From the NCBI RefSeq assembly GCF_000002425.4, contig NC_037263.1, forward strand, positions 11,906,951 through 11,970,950: DNA of 64,000 bases, written 5' to 3'. This DNA comes from Physcomitrium patens. Lineage: Eukaryota > Streptophyta > Bryopsida > Funariales > Funariaceae. The position numbers were made by a program, and so were the translations under genes. This document shows, in pieces, positions 52,144 through 60,848 of this stretch (its first letter is position 1; each line of letters begins with the position of its first letter). The notes below the pieces were generated by a model, which saw only the letters and a list, made by a program, of their open reading frames with translations, ran no database searches and was not told where the DNA came from.

Positions 52144-52469
52144 TATATTTTAATATACATACTTTCTTATATCTATTTTGTTCTACTTCTTTGAAAAAGT
52201 CTTATTTGTTTATTTGCTTTCATTAAGTTTTTGTCCTTAAAAGATTAACAATAATATACTTATAATATCAAAGCTTCATCTTTTCTTGATCAAAAGTGGA
52301 TTATCTCTTTTTTTTAATAAGACATAAGCACATTAGAAGTTGTGGATTACTTTCTTCTAAATTTAAATTATTTTTAGTATTTTCTTCATTTGTAAGTTTT
52401 TTCTTTTACTTGTCTTGAGCAATATTAGACATCTCTTTTTTTGTAAGTATTATTATAGCAAAGCTTTTC

Positions 52470-54176
52470 AAAACAAAGGATGCAATGGAACAATTATAAG
52501 AACAACTGAAGAAGTTGATGCTTGTAATGTATCAACTCAATTTACCACCATAACAAGGAATTAAAATAATAAAAAGTAGAGATATAGAGATGATTAGAGC
52601 TGCTTCAACATCTGCACTAAATTATATTCTTTTTTATATGATGGAACACCATTCAATAGCTAAAGAACCAAAAATTACCTTATTTGAAAAGTTTGATGGT
52701 ATAAGATCAAAATTTTGAGGATTCATCAATCAAGTATAACTAGCAATTGAACTTCAATTCCAAAGCTATCAAACTTCAAGATCACAAGTCAAGTTTATTG
52801 GAACATTACTTTTTGATTTTGTATTATTATGATTTTCATCCTTTCTTCAATGATATGATTCAATATTAGATAATTTGGAAGCTTTTTTGGTGAGTTTTGA
52901 TCTTTGTATGGAGAATATAATGTAATTTTTATTTGCAACAAAAAAGATCTATATTTTGTGACAAAAAAATCAATTTGTAATAATATATGCTTTATAACTT
53001 ACACAACTTGTAATTAATATCATCTGAAATGATGCTCCACTCATTAGCCAATTTCTTTATGGATTACAATATGAAGTGAAGAAATTGATGTTCAATTTAC
53101 ATCATCTTCAAACATTGAGTTAAACAATTGATTTTGCTATAAAGTATGATAATTGAATTTTTAAATTTTGGTCTAAAAATTGCATAAATATGCCTCAATA
53201 ATATTATAATTCAATAGTAATACCATTCTCTTCTCAATACATACCTTTAGAAATAAAAGATTTACAAATTAATACAATATGTTTCAAACCTCTTGTTAAG
53301 CAAAAAAGACTTGAGAAAGATTGTGCTTATATTGTGGAGAACCAAAAAATTCTACTTAATATTATCTAAAAAAATGATACAATCATAAAATAAGAAGTAT
53401 GATTATTAAAGAAGATAGTCTATTAGAAAACAGATTTGTCTAACTATAATTGAGATTGTGTGGCTTGAACGTTATACAACGCCTAATAAAGGTCCTATTC
53501 TTTCATCAAAATCCTTTCTTTGTTCTAGAATAGATATTAATTTATGATCTAAATATTACAAAGCCTTTTCCTTGCTACATTTAGCAGCATCAATTTGTTT
53601 TTTACATGAAGAGTTTGTCAAAAGACATAACATACTTTTAATAAAGAAAACAAAACTTATTCATTTAAAAATCATAGATGGTCATTTTTTATCTTCTAAA
53701 GATATTATTTATAAAATATTTATTTTAAAAATAATAATTAATGGTAATATAGCTTTGTAGTATTTATTATCATTAGATCTCCTTCTAATCTAGTCATTTT
53801 AGGTTTATTCTAGTTAAAAAAGTATAATCCTTCAATAGATTGAATTTCTTGTAGTCTTAACTTTTTTGAAAGTATAAATAAGAGTATAATTAATCAAGTA
53901 GAAATTTATAAATCTAGTATAATCAAATCTATATTTATAGGTACAAGAGCTTTCTTTCATGTGGCAAAAAAAAGATTACGTTGTGTCATTTATGCTACAC
54001 TTGTTTTTTATAGTAGAAAGTCTTCAAATAGCATTTCTAGCCAATATCAAGATTTTCAAGAAATTTTTAAGACAAAGAATGTAAATATTCTTTTAAAATA
54101 TCATTTTTATAACTGTTCAATTGACCTTCTATCAAAGACACAAATTGGAAGAAGATGCATAAAGCCATGGAATATA
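52470..54176 (+). pseudogene. gag and protease of E1
   Basis: gag starts with MEQL, a stop, EQLKKLMLVMYQLNL (52477 onward). Capsid words match G2 gag (NDAPLISQFLYGLQYEVKKL near 53030-53090), and the zinc-knuckle region is near 53310-53390 with stops. Protease at 53572-54170: the active-site region reads LAASICF, where D-S-G-A-S is expected, so the catalytic aspartate is lost. Ends at E2. Confidence 0.65.
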
Positions 54177-54674
54177 TATCAAAAGGGAAGTGACAAAATA
54201 AAAGAAAGTGTGTATATTTAGGAAAGAACTAGAATGGCTATTGCCAAAGACTAGAAAACATAAGACTCTTGAAATTAGACTAAAAAGCAAAAAAAGAGTT
54301 TAAAAAAGTGAAGAAGGTATCACTTTTGCCTCTATATATACTACTTAATTAAGGAATACGTGGTGACATGCTATAGGACCTCTAATACGCGTCCAACTTA
54401 CAGAACACTTGTCTAATTTACAAGGAAAGTTTCTTAGATATGTGCCATATGTCCAACTTGTACTATAAGTGATCAACATGTCAATACGTGGCCTCCTTGT
54501 TGGTAAAGTTTTCAACCTATCAATCACCTACACACATCTATAAAGGCAAAACAATGTCTATGAAACTTCTAGAAAGTTTTCTTTAAGATATTATCATATT
54601 TATCTACTTTGACTTACTTCTATCTATTTTTATTATCTAGATAATTATCAGGATAAATATGTATATCCATAACA
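54177..54674 (-). repeat. 3' LTR of E2
   Basis: 498 bp from a decayed TATCAAAAGG start to CCATAACA. About 50 bp shorter than the E3/E4 LTRs, through a gap near its 5'-most plus-strand end. Contains the TATA run CTATATATACTAC near 54332. Confidence 0.75.
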
Positions 54675-54689
54675 TTATTCCCTCTTTAA

Positions 54690-55533
54690 CTTTGACTGAT
54701 GCATTTGCTAGATTCTTGGATAGCTCCCATGTGCATTCATTAATGTCACATCTATCCTAATGTACTAGATATTTTAACCTATTTTGGTACAGCCTTGAAT
54801 CTAAGACTTCTTCTACCTCAAATTGTTCATTATTATCCACTTTTGTAGGAGATAGTGGCATTTGTTTCCTTCCTTGTATATCTATTGTCTTGTATGGCTC
54901 AAGTAAAGACACAAGGAATATGGGATGGATTTTCATAAACTTCGATAGATGTAATCAAAAAGCAATTGGATTGATTTGTTCACAAATAGAAAATAGTCCA
55001 AGCCTACAATAATCAAGCTTCTCACAAGGACAAATAGTTTTAATATTATGATGAAGTAACCATATTTTATCCTCCACTTGGAATTCAGGTTGTTCTTTGT
55101 AATAGACATCTGCATTGGATTTTTGTTATTCTTGAGCATCTTTTAATTGTACCTTTATTGTTGCATGTAGCTCTGACAATTGATTTGCCACATCTTTTGT
55201 TGCAAGATTATCAACTTTTGAAAAATCAAAAGTATCAAATTGTAGATGATAACTATAATTAACAAAGAAAGGTGTTTGTTGAGTAGAAGAATGTATCAAA
55301 TTATTGTAAGCAAATTCTGCCAATGGCAAAAGAATTGTCCAATCATCTTATTGATAGTTGATGGTACACCTCAAATACTGCTCTAAAACTTGATTTATCT
55401 ATTTTGTTTGTCCATCATTTTGAAGGTGGAAAGACAAAGATATTTTTATATCGACCTTTAATATCTTAAAAAGAATTTTCTAAAATTTTGATAAAAATTG
55501 TGTTCCTCTGTCTAATATAATATCAATTAATAA
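54690..55533 (-). pseudogene. Chromodomain and integrase C-terminus of E2
   Basis: Minus-strand words: MPLAEFAYNNLIHSSTQQTP, FDTFDFSKVDNLATKD, HATIKVQLKDAQE (55126-55329), then frame changes through the GPY/F-like region and chromodomain near 54700-54860. The codon at 55378-55380 is CAG (glutamine), unlike E3-E5. Broken at 55533. Confidence 0.7.
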
Positions 55534-56082
55534 TGTCAAGGACATGAATCTCAAAGAAAGAGAATCCTCAATACACTCTTCTATCAATGAAGACAATTAG
55601 AAAGTCACTCAAAAGGTGATGTAATATTAACTAGAATGGCTATTGCCAAAAACAATAAGACTAAAAAGTCTTGAAACAAGACCAAGACTAAAAAAGCATT
55701 GACAAGACTGAAGAAGGCTTCACTCTTGCCTCTATATATACTATCTAACTAAGAGCTATGTGGTAATGTCCTGTAAGACCTCCAACATGTGTTGACTTTG
55801 TTAGCGACATGTCTTATGTTGCAAGGCAAGTTATCTATGTATGTGCCACGTAATTGGCTTGTTCTACAAGCTATTATATGAAGATAACTTGTTCCACAAG
55901 CTACCAATACATGGTTAGCTTTTTGGCAAAGTTTCTAACCTACAAACACATCTAAAGTCAAAATCGCATCTATGAAGCTTTTAAGAAGCTTCTCTAGAAG
56001 ACTTTATGAAATTATTCTATATTTACCTACTTTTATTTAATCATATAAGTAACTATTGAGACAAATGTATATGTTCGTGACA
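55534..56082 (-). repeat. 3' LTR of E3
   Basis: 549 bp with perfect TGTCA...TGACA ends. TATA run at about 55730-55742. The palindrome region is duplicated (TGTTCTACAAGCTATT and TGTTCCACAAGCTACC, 55859-55905). GAAGCTTC-type heat-shock-like modules near 55975-56002. Confidence 0.88.
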
Positions 56083-56123
56083 TTACTCTGTCTTCTAGGA
56101 ACAAGTTCCATGAGGAGCAGTCT

Positions 56124-56546
56124 TCATATGTTGAAGAAGTCCAAGATGCAATGAATTGTATTTGCTACATACTCCGATCATTGCTTTCTTCGAAGATGGT
56201 TGATAGGTCCTTTCAACTATCTACAGTATCTCGTACCAAGGCAAGAAGACCACCTTATTATTTGGTGATTGTTGAGGCCTTCGTAACTTTTTTTAAATAA
56301 AATATTTGGAACATTGTCAAGAATTTTTCCTACCTCTAATAAAATCACTAAACATTGAGAGTCTCTTCCAAAGTCGTGATACCAAACATGTTGTATCTCG
56401 CCATCTATTCGAGGAAGGACATGTCATTCTTGAGGATCCTCATCTCGATTCTGTTGTCTTGAAGGTTGTAACAATCGTAATGTCTTATCTGGTAAGTCCG
56501 CAAATGAAAGCTCTTGAGTTGAATCTGCTAGTTGTTGGTGCTCCAT
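56124..56546 (-). pseudogene. Third ORF (ORF3) of E3
   Basis: 423 nt including a TGA stop, the same length as the G2 and E4 copies, and here the start codon is intact (ATG GAG CAC CAA CAA on the minus strand at 56546). C-terminal words: NNHQIIRWSS, LKGPINHLRRKQ, SEYVANTIHCILDFFNI. At least two in-frame stops (at a W and an R codon). It begins roughly 100 nt after the chromodomain end on the same strand as pol. Function unknown. Confidence 0.75.
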
Positions 56547-56639
56547 CTCATCACAAATACACAGAAGCTACAATAAAAGATAGAAGATAGAATGTTATTT
56601 TCTTTTGATCTTGTTTCTTTTATAGCAAAGGGGTACTAT

Positions 56640-57808
56640 TTTTCATCTTGGTTTTGATGGATGTCGTTGATGAAAGACTTCAACTTTCTTTATTGCATTT
56701 GAAAGATTCTTTGATGGCTTCCATAAAAATTCACTAATATCATATCCATGCCAATGAATAAGATATTCCAACCTATTTTGGCACTACCTTGAGTCTAAGA
56801 CTTCTTCCACCTTAAATTCTTGGTTATTATCTACTTCTGTAGGAAGAAGTGGCATTTGTCTTCATCCCAAGATATTCATTGTCTTATATGGCTCCAAAAG
56901 AGACATGTGAAATACATGGTGGATCTTCATAGACTCCGATAGATATAATCGATAGGCAAGAAAATTGATTTTTTTACAAATAAGAAAAGTCTCAGCCTAC
57001 AATAATCTAATTTATCACAAGGACGAGTAGTATTCATATTACGATGAAGTAACCATACCTTGTCATCTATATTATATTATGGTTGCTCTTTACGATAGGC
57101 ATCCACATTGGTCTTTTTTCATTCTTGAGCTTCTTTTAATTATATCTTTATTGTTGTATATAGATCTAATAAGCGATTTGTTAAATCTTCGACCACAAGA
57201 TTATCAACTTTTAAAAAATCAAGATATCAAGACTTGGATGATAACCATAATTTGCAAAGAAAGGTGTTTGTTGAATGGAAGAATGTACCAAATTATTATA
57301 TGTAAACTCTACTAATGGTAAAAGAGTTGTCCAATCATCTTGATGATAGTTGATAATATATCTCAAATACTACTCCAGAACTTGATTTACCCATTCCGTT
57401 TGTTCATTAGTTTGAAGATGAAAAGTTGAATAAAGCTTTAAATCCACCTTTAAAATCTTAAATAGGATTTTCTAAAATCTTGATACAAATTGAGTCTTCC
57501 TATTTGATATAATATCCTTTTGCAATCCATCATAGCGATAGATATTACCAATGAAAAGCTTAGTTGTTTCTTCACCTGTGATAGATTTTATACATCGTAT
57601 GAAATGTGCCATCTTAGTAAAATGATCTATTATCACAAATATAGAGTCATAAGAACCTGAGATTGGAAGCTCCATGATAAAATCCATAGAAACAAAAGAC
57701 CATGGTTGTTTTGGAATGGGTAATGGCTGAAGAAGTCCGTAAGGTTGATGACGAGGAGCTTTTGACCTTGAACAAACATCACAAGATTGTACAAAATCTT
57801 TGACTACC
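56640..57808 (-). pseudogene. Chromodomain and integrase of E3
   Basis: Chromodomain near 56650-56870. The integrase core at 57472-57687 reads MDFIMELPISGSYDSIFVII, DHFTKMAHFIRCIKS and DIISNRKTQF, where the D.GTQF aspartate is asparagine. The codon at 57370-57372 is TAG where relatives have glutamine. Zinc region SCDVCSRSK near 57765. Cut at 57808 by E4. Confidence 0.72.
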
Positions 57809-58369
57809 TGTCAAGGACAAGAACTCGATGAAAAATCAATTCAGATAAGTGAGCCTTTACTCAAAGGAAGTTAACAAAATATAAATAAATAAGTATGTAT
57901 ATTGAAAGAAAAACTAGAATGGCTATTGCTAAAAGACAAGAAAACTAAAGACCCTTGAAACTAGAGTGGAAGCAAGAAAAGAGTTGACAAGAGTGAAGAA
58001 GGCTTCATTCTTGTCTCTATATATACTATCTAACTAGGGGCTACGTGGCGACGTTCTATAGGACCTCCAATATGTGTTGACTTTGTAGGATACATGCCTT
58101 GACTTACAAGGCAAGTTTTTCTATGTGTGGGCCACATAGTTAGCTTGATCTTCAAGCTAACAACATGTGTGGCACATGGCCAACTTGTTGACCACGTTTC
58201 TAATCCAAAAAGTCAATTAAAGATACCTATGAAGTCAAAGCAGCATCTATGAAGCTTCTAAGAAGCTTCCATATTAAATACTATAGAATTAACTTACTTT
58301 TATCTATTTTTACTTACTTCTATCTATTTGTATATGTAATTACTAGCTTACATGAGTATGTCCGTGACA
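57809..58369 (-). repeat. 3' LTR of E4
   Basis: 561 bp, TGTCAAGG...CCGTGACA. Carries a perfect palindrome with arms TTAGCTTGA and TCAAGCTAA around a 3-base loop (about 58139-58159), a TATA run CTATATATACTATC at 58018-58031, and GAAGCTTC modules near 58251-58270. Confidence 0.88.
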
Positions 58370-58410
58370 TTATCCTCCCTTCTAGAGACGAGTTCCATGA
58401 GGAGCGGTCA

Positions 58411-58833
58411 TCATATGTTGAGAAAATCTATGATGTGACGAATTGTATTTGCCACATACTCTGATCTTTGTTCTCTTCGAAGATGATTGATAGGGCCTCT
58501 CAACCATCGATAGTGTCCCATACCAGGGCGGGAAGACCACCCAATTATTTGATCATTGTTGAGGCCTTCATAACTTCCTTCGAATAGAACATTTGAAACA
58601 CCATCAAGAGTTGTTTCTACTTCTAGCAAAATCACCAAACATCAAGAGTCCCTTCCCAAATCGTGATACCAAATGCGTTGTATCTCGCCATCTATTCGAG
58701 AAAGAACATGTCATTCTTGAAGATGTTCATCTCGATTGCATCGTCTTGAAGGTTGTAACAATCATAATATCTCATCCGATAGGTCAGCAAATGAAGGCTC
58801 TTGAGTCGAATCCATTGGTTGTTGGTTCTCTAT
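58411..58833 (-). pseudogene. Third ORF (ORF3) of E4
   Basis: 423 nt, the same length as the G2 and E3 copies; the first codon is ATA by ATG-to-ATA change. Words in order: ENQQPMDSTQEPSFADLSDE, CLVILLEVETTLDGVSNVLF, EGSYEGLNNDQIIGWSS, MGHYRWLRGPINHLRREQ, SEYVANTIRHIIDFLNI. Three internal TGA stops, each at an arginine codon position (CGA to TGA). The last 75 codons are still open. It lies 95 nt after the pol stop at 58929. Conserved with E5's 107-aa version in its C-terminal half. Function unknown. Confidence 0.8.
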
Positions 58834-58928
58834 CTCCTGAACGTCACAACTACAAAGAAGCTACGAACAAGAATTGAAAGTAGAATGTTGTCTTGCCTAG
58901 ATGTTGTTTCTTTTATAAAAAAAGATTT

Positions 58929-59836
58929 TTATCTTGATTTTGATGGATGTTGTTGATGAAAAGCCTCTACCGCCTTTGCTGCATTTGCAAGATTCTTTAT
59001 TGGCTTCCATGTGCGTTCACTAATACCATATCCGTGCCAATGGACAAGATATTTCAATTTATTTCGGCGCCGCCTTAAATCTAAGACTTTTCCTACTTCA
59101 AACTCTTCATTATTGTCCACTTGTATAGGAGGAGGTGGAGCTTGTCGTCTTCTTGGTATGTCCAATGTCTTATATGGTTCAAGAAGAGACATATGGAATA
59201 CTGGATGGATTTTCATTGACTCCGGTAGATGTAAACGATATGCAACTGGATTGATTTGTGCAGAAATAGAAAATGGTCCCAGCCTTCGATAGTCCAACTT
59301 GTCACAAGGACGAGTGGTCTTGATATTGCGACGAAGTAGCCATACCTTATCACCCAAGAGGAATGGTGGTTGTTCCTTTCGATAGACATCCGCATTAACC
59401 TTTTGTTGTTCTTGAGCCTCTTTTAACTGTGCCTTCATCATTGCATGTAGCTCTGATAAATGAATCGCCAAATCTTTCGCAGCAGGATTATCAACTTTTG
59501 AAAAGTCAAAAGTATCAGGTCATGGATGATAACCATAATTAGTAAAGAAAGGTGTTTGTTTTGTAGAAGAATGTACCATGTTATTGTAAGCAAATTCTAC
59601 TAATGGCAAAAGAGTTGTCCAATCATCTTGTTGGTAGTTAATGGTACATCTTAAATATTACTCCAAAACTTGATTAACACGCTCCGTTTGTCCATCAGTT
59701 TGAGGATGGAATGCCGAAGATAGTTTTATATCCACTTTTAGAATCTTGAAAAGAGTCCGCCAAAATCTTGATATAAATTGAGTTCCCCTATCTGATATAA
59801 TATCCTTGGGTAATCCATGATAGTGATAGATATTGT
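58929..59836 (-). pseudogene. Integrase C-terminus and chromodomain of E4
   Basis: The 58929-59471 frame (180 codons) includes the KVWLLRRNIKTTRPCDKLDY integrase tail, HPVFHMSLLEPYK and a chromodomain (EFEVGKVLD, KLKYLVHWHGYGISERTWKP) whose aromatic-cage positions (F, W, Y) are largely kept. A TGA lies just upstream in GYHP-stop, and TAA at 59658-59660 replaces glutamine after VNQVLE. Core words [13 protein letters not shown] near 59780. Interrupted at 59836. Confidence 0.78.
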
Positions 59837-60331
59837 TGTCACGGACACAAAATACAGACTTGAAATCTAACAAGAAGTTCAAGAAGAAATGGCAGAACTA
59901 GATTAAATAGATGAGTACAAGAACAACACCAGAAAGGTGAGCTAGAACTCCAAGAGATATATTGTCGAGACTGAAGAACTCTTCAGCCTCGATCCCTATA
60001 TATACTCCTACTTAGGAAGCTTCTCGAGCTACTTCTATTAACTAGGAAGCTTCTAGAAGGTTCTAGAGGCTTCCTTTCTAGAAGGTTCTAGAAACTTCTC
60101 GAGCTACTTTTATTAACTAGGAAGCTTCTAGAAAGTTCCAGGGGATTCCTTTCTAGAAGCTTCTAGAAACTTCTCTTCTAGAAGGTTCCAGAGACTTCTT
60201 TTCTAGAAGCTTCTAGAAACTTCTCTCTAAAAGGTTCCAGAGGCTTCTCTTCTAGAAGGTTCCAGAGGCTTGTTTTCTAGAAGGTTCTAGAAACCTCTCT
60301 CTAGAAAGTTCTAAGGAATATGTCCCTAACA
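59837..60331 (-). repeat. 3' LTR of E5
   Basis: 495 bp; plus strand TGTCACGGAC at one end and CCCTAACA at the other. On the minus strand U3 begins at 60331, a TATA run (TATATATAGGGAT) lies at about 59996-60008, and heat-shock modules fill the part upstream. An 80-bp block (CTCGAGCTACTT...TTAACTAGGAAGC) is duplicated at about 60016 and 60093. Confidence 0.88.
60045..60310 (-). promoter_or_regulatory. Heat-shock-element array in the E5 U3
   Basis: Twelve exact TTCTAGAA octamers in about 265 bp. Four are paired into perfect four-module elements: TTCTAGAAGGTTCTAGAA at 60076-60093 and 60275-60292, TTCTAGAAGCTTCTAGAA at 60151-60168 and 60201-60218. These match the heat-shock factor consensus of alternating GAA and TTC every five bases. 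They lie 40 to 310 bp upstream of the minus-strand TATA box, where promoter elements are expected. Heat response itself is inferred. Confidence 0.7.
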
Positions 60332-60347
60332 TCATCCCCTCCTTTAA
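60332..60347 (-). other. Polypurine tract of E5
   Basis: Minus strand AAAGGAGGGGATGA directly before the LTR start TGTTAGGG. Confidence 0.75.
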
Positions 60348-60408
60348 CTTCGAGGTCTCTGAGAAGCAATGTTGTTGATCAGTACCAACGCAAGAAAATG
60401 AAGATCTG

Positions 60409-60732
60409 TCACATAACTTCTGCTATGAACTCCAATTGTTGTTCACGAGGCAAGTGGTTCATCGACCCTTGAAGCCAACGGTAGTGGCCCACGCCTTCGA
60501 CTTCTGACCAAGCATGAACTTCCGTGTCCTCATTGTGAAATTGTCCTGCAAACACGCCTTCTGGTTGACCATCGTAAGCAGGCTCGATCTCAAATACGAT
60601 CACCAGTGATCGGTTACTCGGTATCCTCCGTCGTCGTCGTGGTACATGTACTTCTTCATCTCGGGGTCGCCTTCGTGAACTACTCGGTTGCGATACTCTG
60701 ACTGGCATAGTATCTATCTTTTGGCTATCCAT
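60409..60732 (-). CDS. Third ORF (ORF3) of E5, 107 aa, unknown function
   Basis: Open ATG-to-TGA frame on the pol strand, 116 nt after the pol stop. N-terminal half: MDSQKIDTMPVRVS, then two arginine clusters (SSSRRRPRDEE and PRRRRRIPSNR) that look like nuclear-localisation or nucleic-acid-binding patches. C-terminal half is homologous to the E4/G2/E3/G1 copies: SLVIVFEIEPAYDG, VFAGQF, GVGHYRWLQGSMNHLPREQQ, EFIAEVM. It lacks the DFFNI-type tail. No membrane segment, signal peptide, zinc motif or protease motif was seen, so an envelope role is unlikely. Being open in the youngest copy and length-conserved in older ones argues that it is a real gene of the element. Confidence 0.7.
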   Translation of the reverse strand: MDSQKIDTMPVRVSQPSSSRRRPRDEEVHVPRRRRRIPSNRSLVIVFEIEPAYDGQPEGVFAGQFHNEDTEVHAWSEVEGVGHYRWLQGSMNHLPREQQLEFIAEVM

Positions 60733-60848
60733 ATCAAAAGACCAAACTACGATCTATCTTGGAGAAAATAACTACATCAACTATGAATTTTGCTGGTGCT
60801 CTCCCCTTTTCTTATATTGTTGGGAGAACAAGCTTCAGAAAGAAGCTA

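Larger units (their letters stand above)
49803..52242 (+). repeat. 5' LTR of E1 with nested insertion
   Basis: LTR halves 49803-50091 and 51952-52242 are contiguous when compared with the G2 LTR (AAAGTCAACACGT then TTTTGGAGGTC). The total without the insertion is about 580 bp. A TTTA microsatellite lies at about 52107-52143. Confidence 0.75.
49803..54176 (+). mobile_element. Ty3 chromovirus E1 (outermost of right nest)
   Basis: Plus-strand element: 5' LTR from 49803 (TGTCACAAAC), split by an unrelated insertion at 50092-51951, ending near 52242; then gag and protease until E2's LTR begins at 54177. RT and downstream parts are not in the window and, if E2-E5 are simple insertions, should lie beyond 64000. 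Strongly A/T decayed. Confidence 0.75.
54177..55533 (-). mobile_element. Ty3 chromovirus E2 (visible 3' part)
   Basis: 3' LTR 54177-54674, then directly chromodomain and integrase to 55533, where the E3 LTR starts. The third ORF found in its relatives is absent: the purine tract GTTAAAGAGGGAATAA on the minus strand leads straight into the chromodomain end. Interruption by E3 falls inside integrase, just before the DIILDRGT word. Confidence 0.75.
55534..57808 (-). mobile_element. Ty3 chromovirus E3 (visible 3' part), inserted in E2
   Basis: 3' LTR 55534-56082 (TGTCAAGGAC...TTCGTGACA), purine tract, third ORF, chromodomain and integrase up to VVKDFV at 57808, where E4's LTR begins. The five bases before its LTR are AATAA, the predicted duplication to find at its other end outside the window. 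Intermediate decay. Confidence 0.8.
57809..59836 (-). mobile_element. Ty3 chromovirus E4 (visible 3' part), inserted in E3
   Basis: 3' LTR 57809-58369, purine tract, third ORF 58411-58833, chromodomain and integrase to 59836, where E5's LTR starts. The five bases before its LTR are CTACC. Much better preserved than E2/E3 (long open chromodomain frame), in line with a later insertion. Confidence 0.82.

Noticed and set aside
56306..56590. Plus-strand frame with a protein-like reading
   Set aside because: It is antisense to the E3 third ORF; the conserved words are on the minus strand. The same holds for 58593-58877 in E4.
59011..59292. Plus-strand 93-codon frame
   Set aside because: Antisense to the E4 chromodomain/integrase tail, whose domains are clear on the minus strand.
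59658..59882. A 74-codon minus-strand frame reading across the E5 LTR into E4 integrase
   Set aside because: It is a chance fusion of LTR bases with the interrupted integrase; only 59658-59836 is real E4 sequence and it ends at a mutated glutamine codon.
60409..60732. ORF3 as an envelope-like gene
   Set aside because: No signal peptide, membrane helix or fusion-like stretch; it is basic and soluble-looking.
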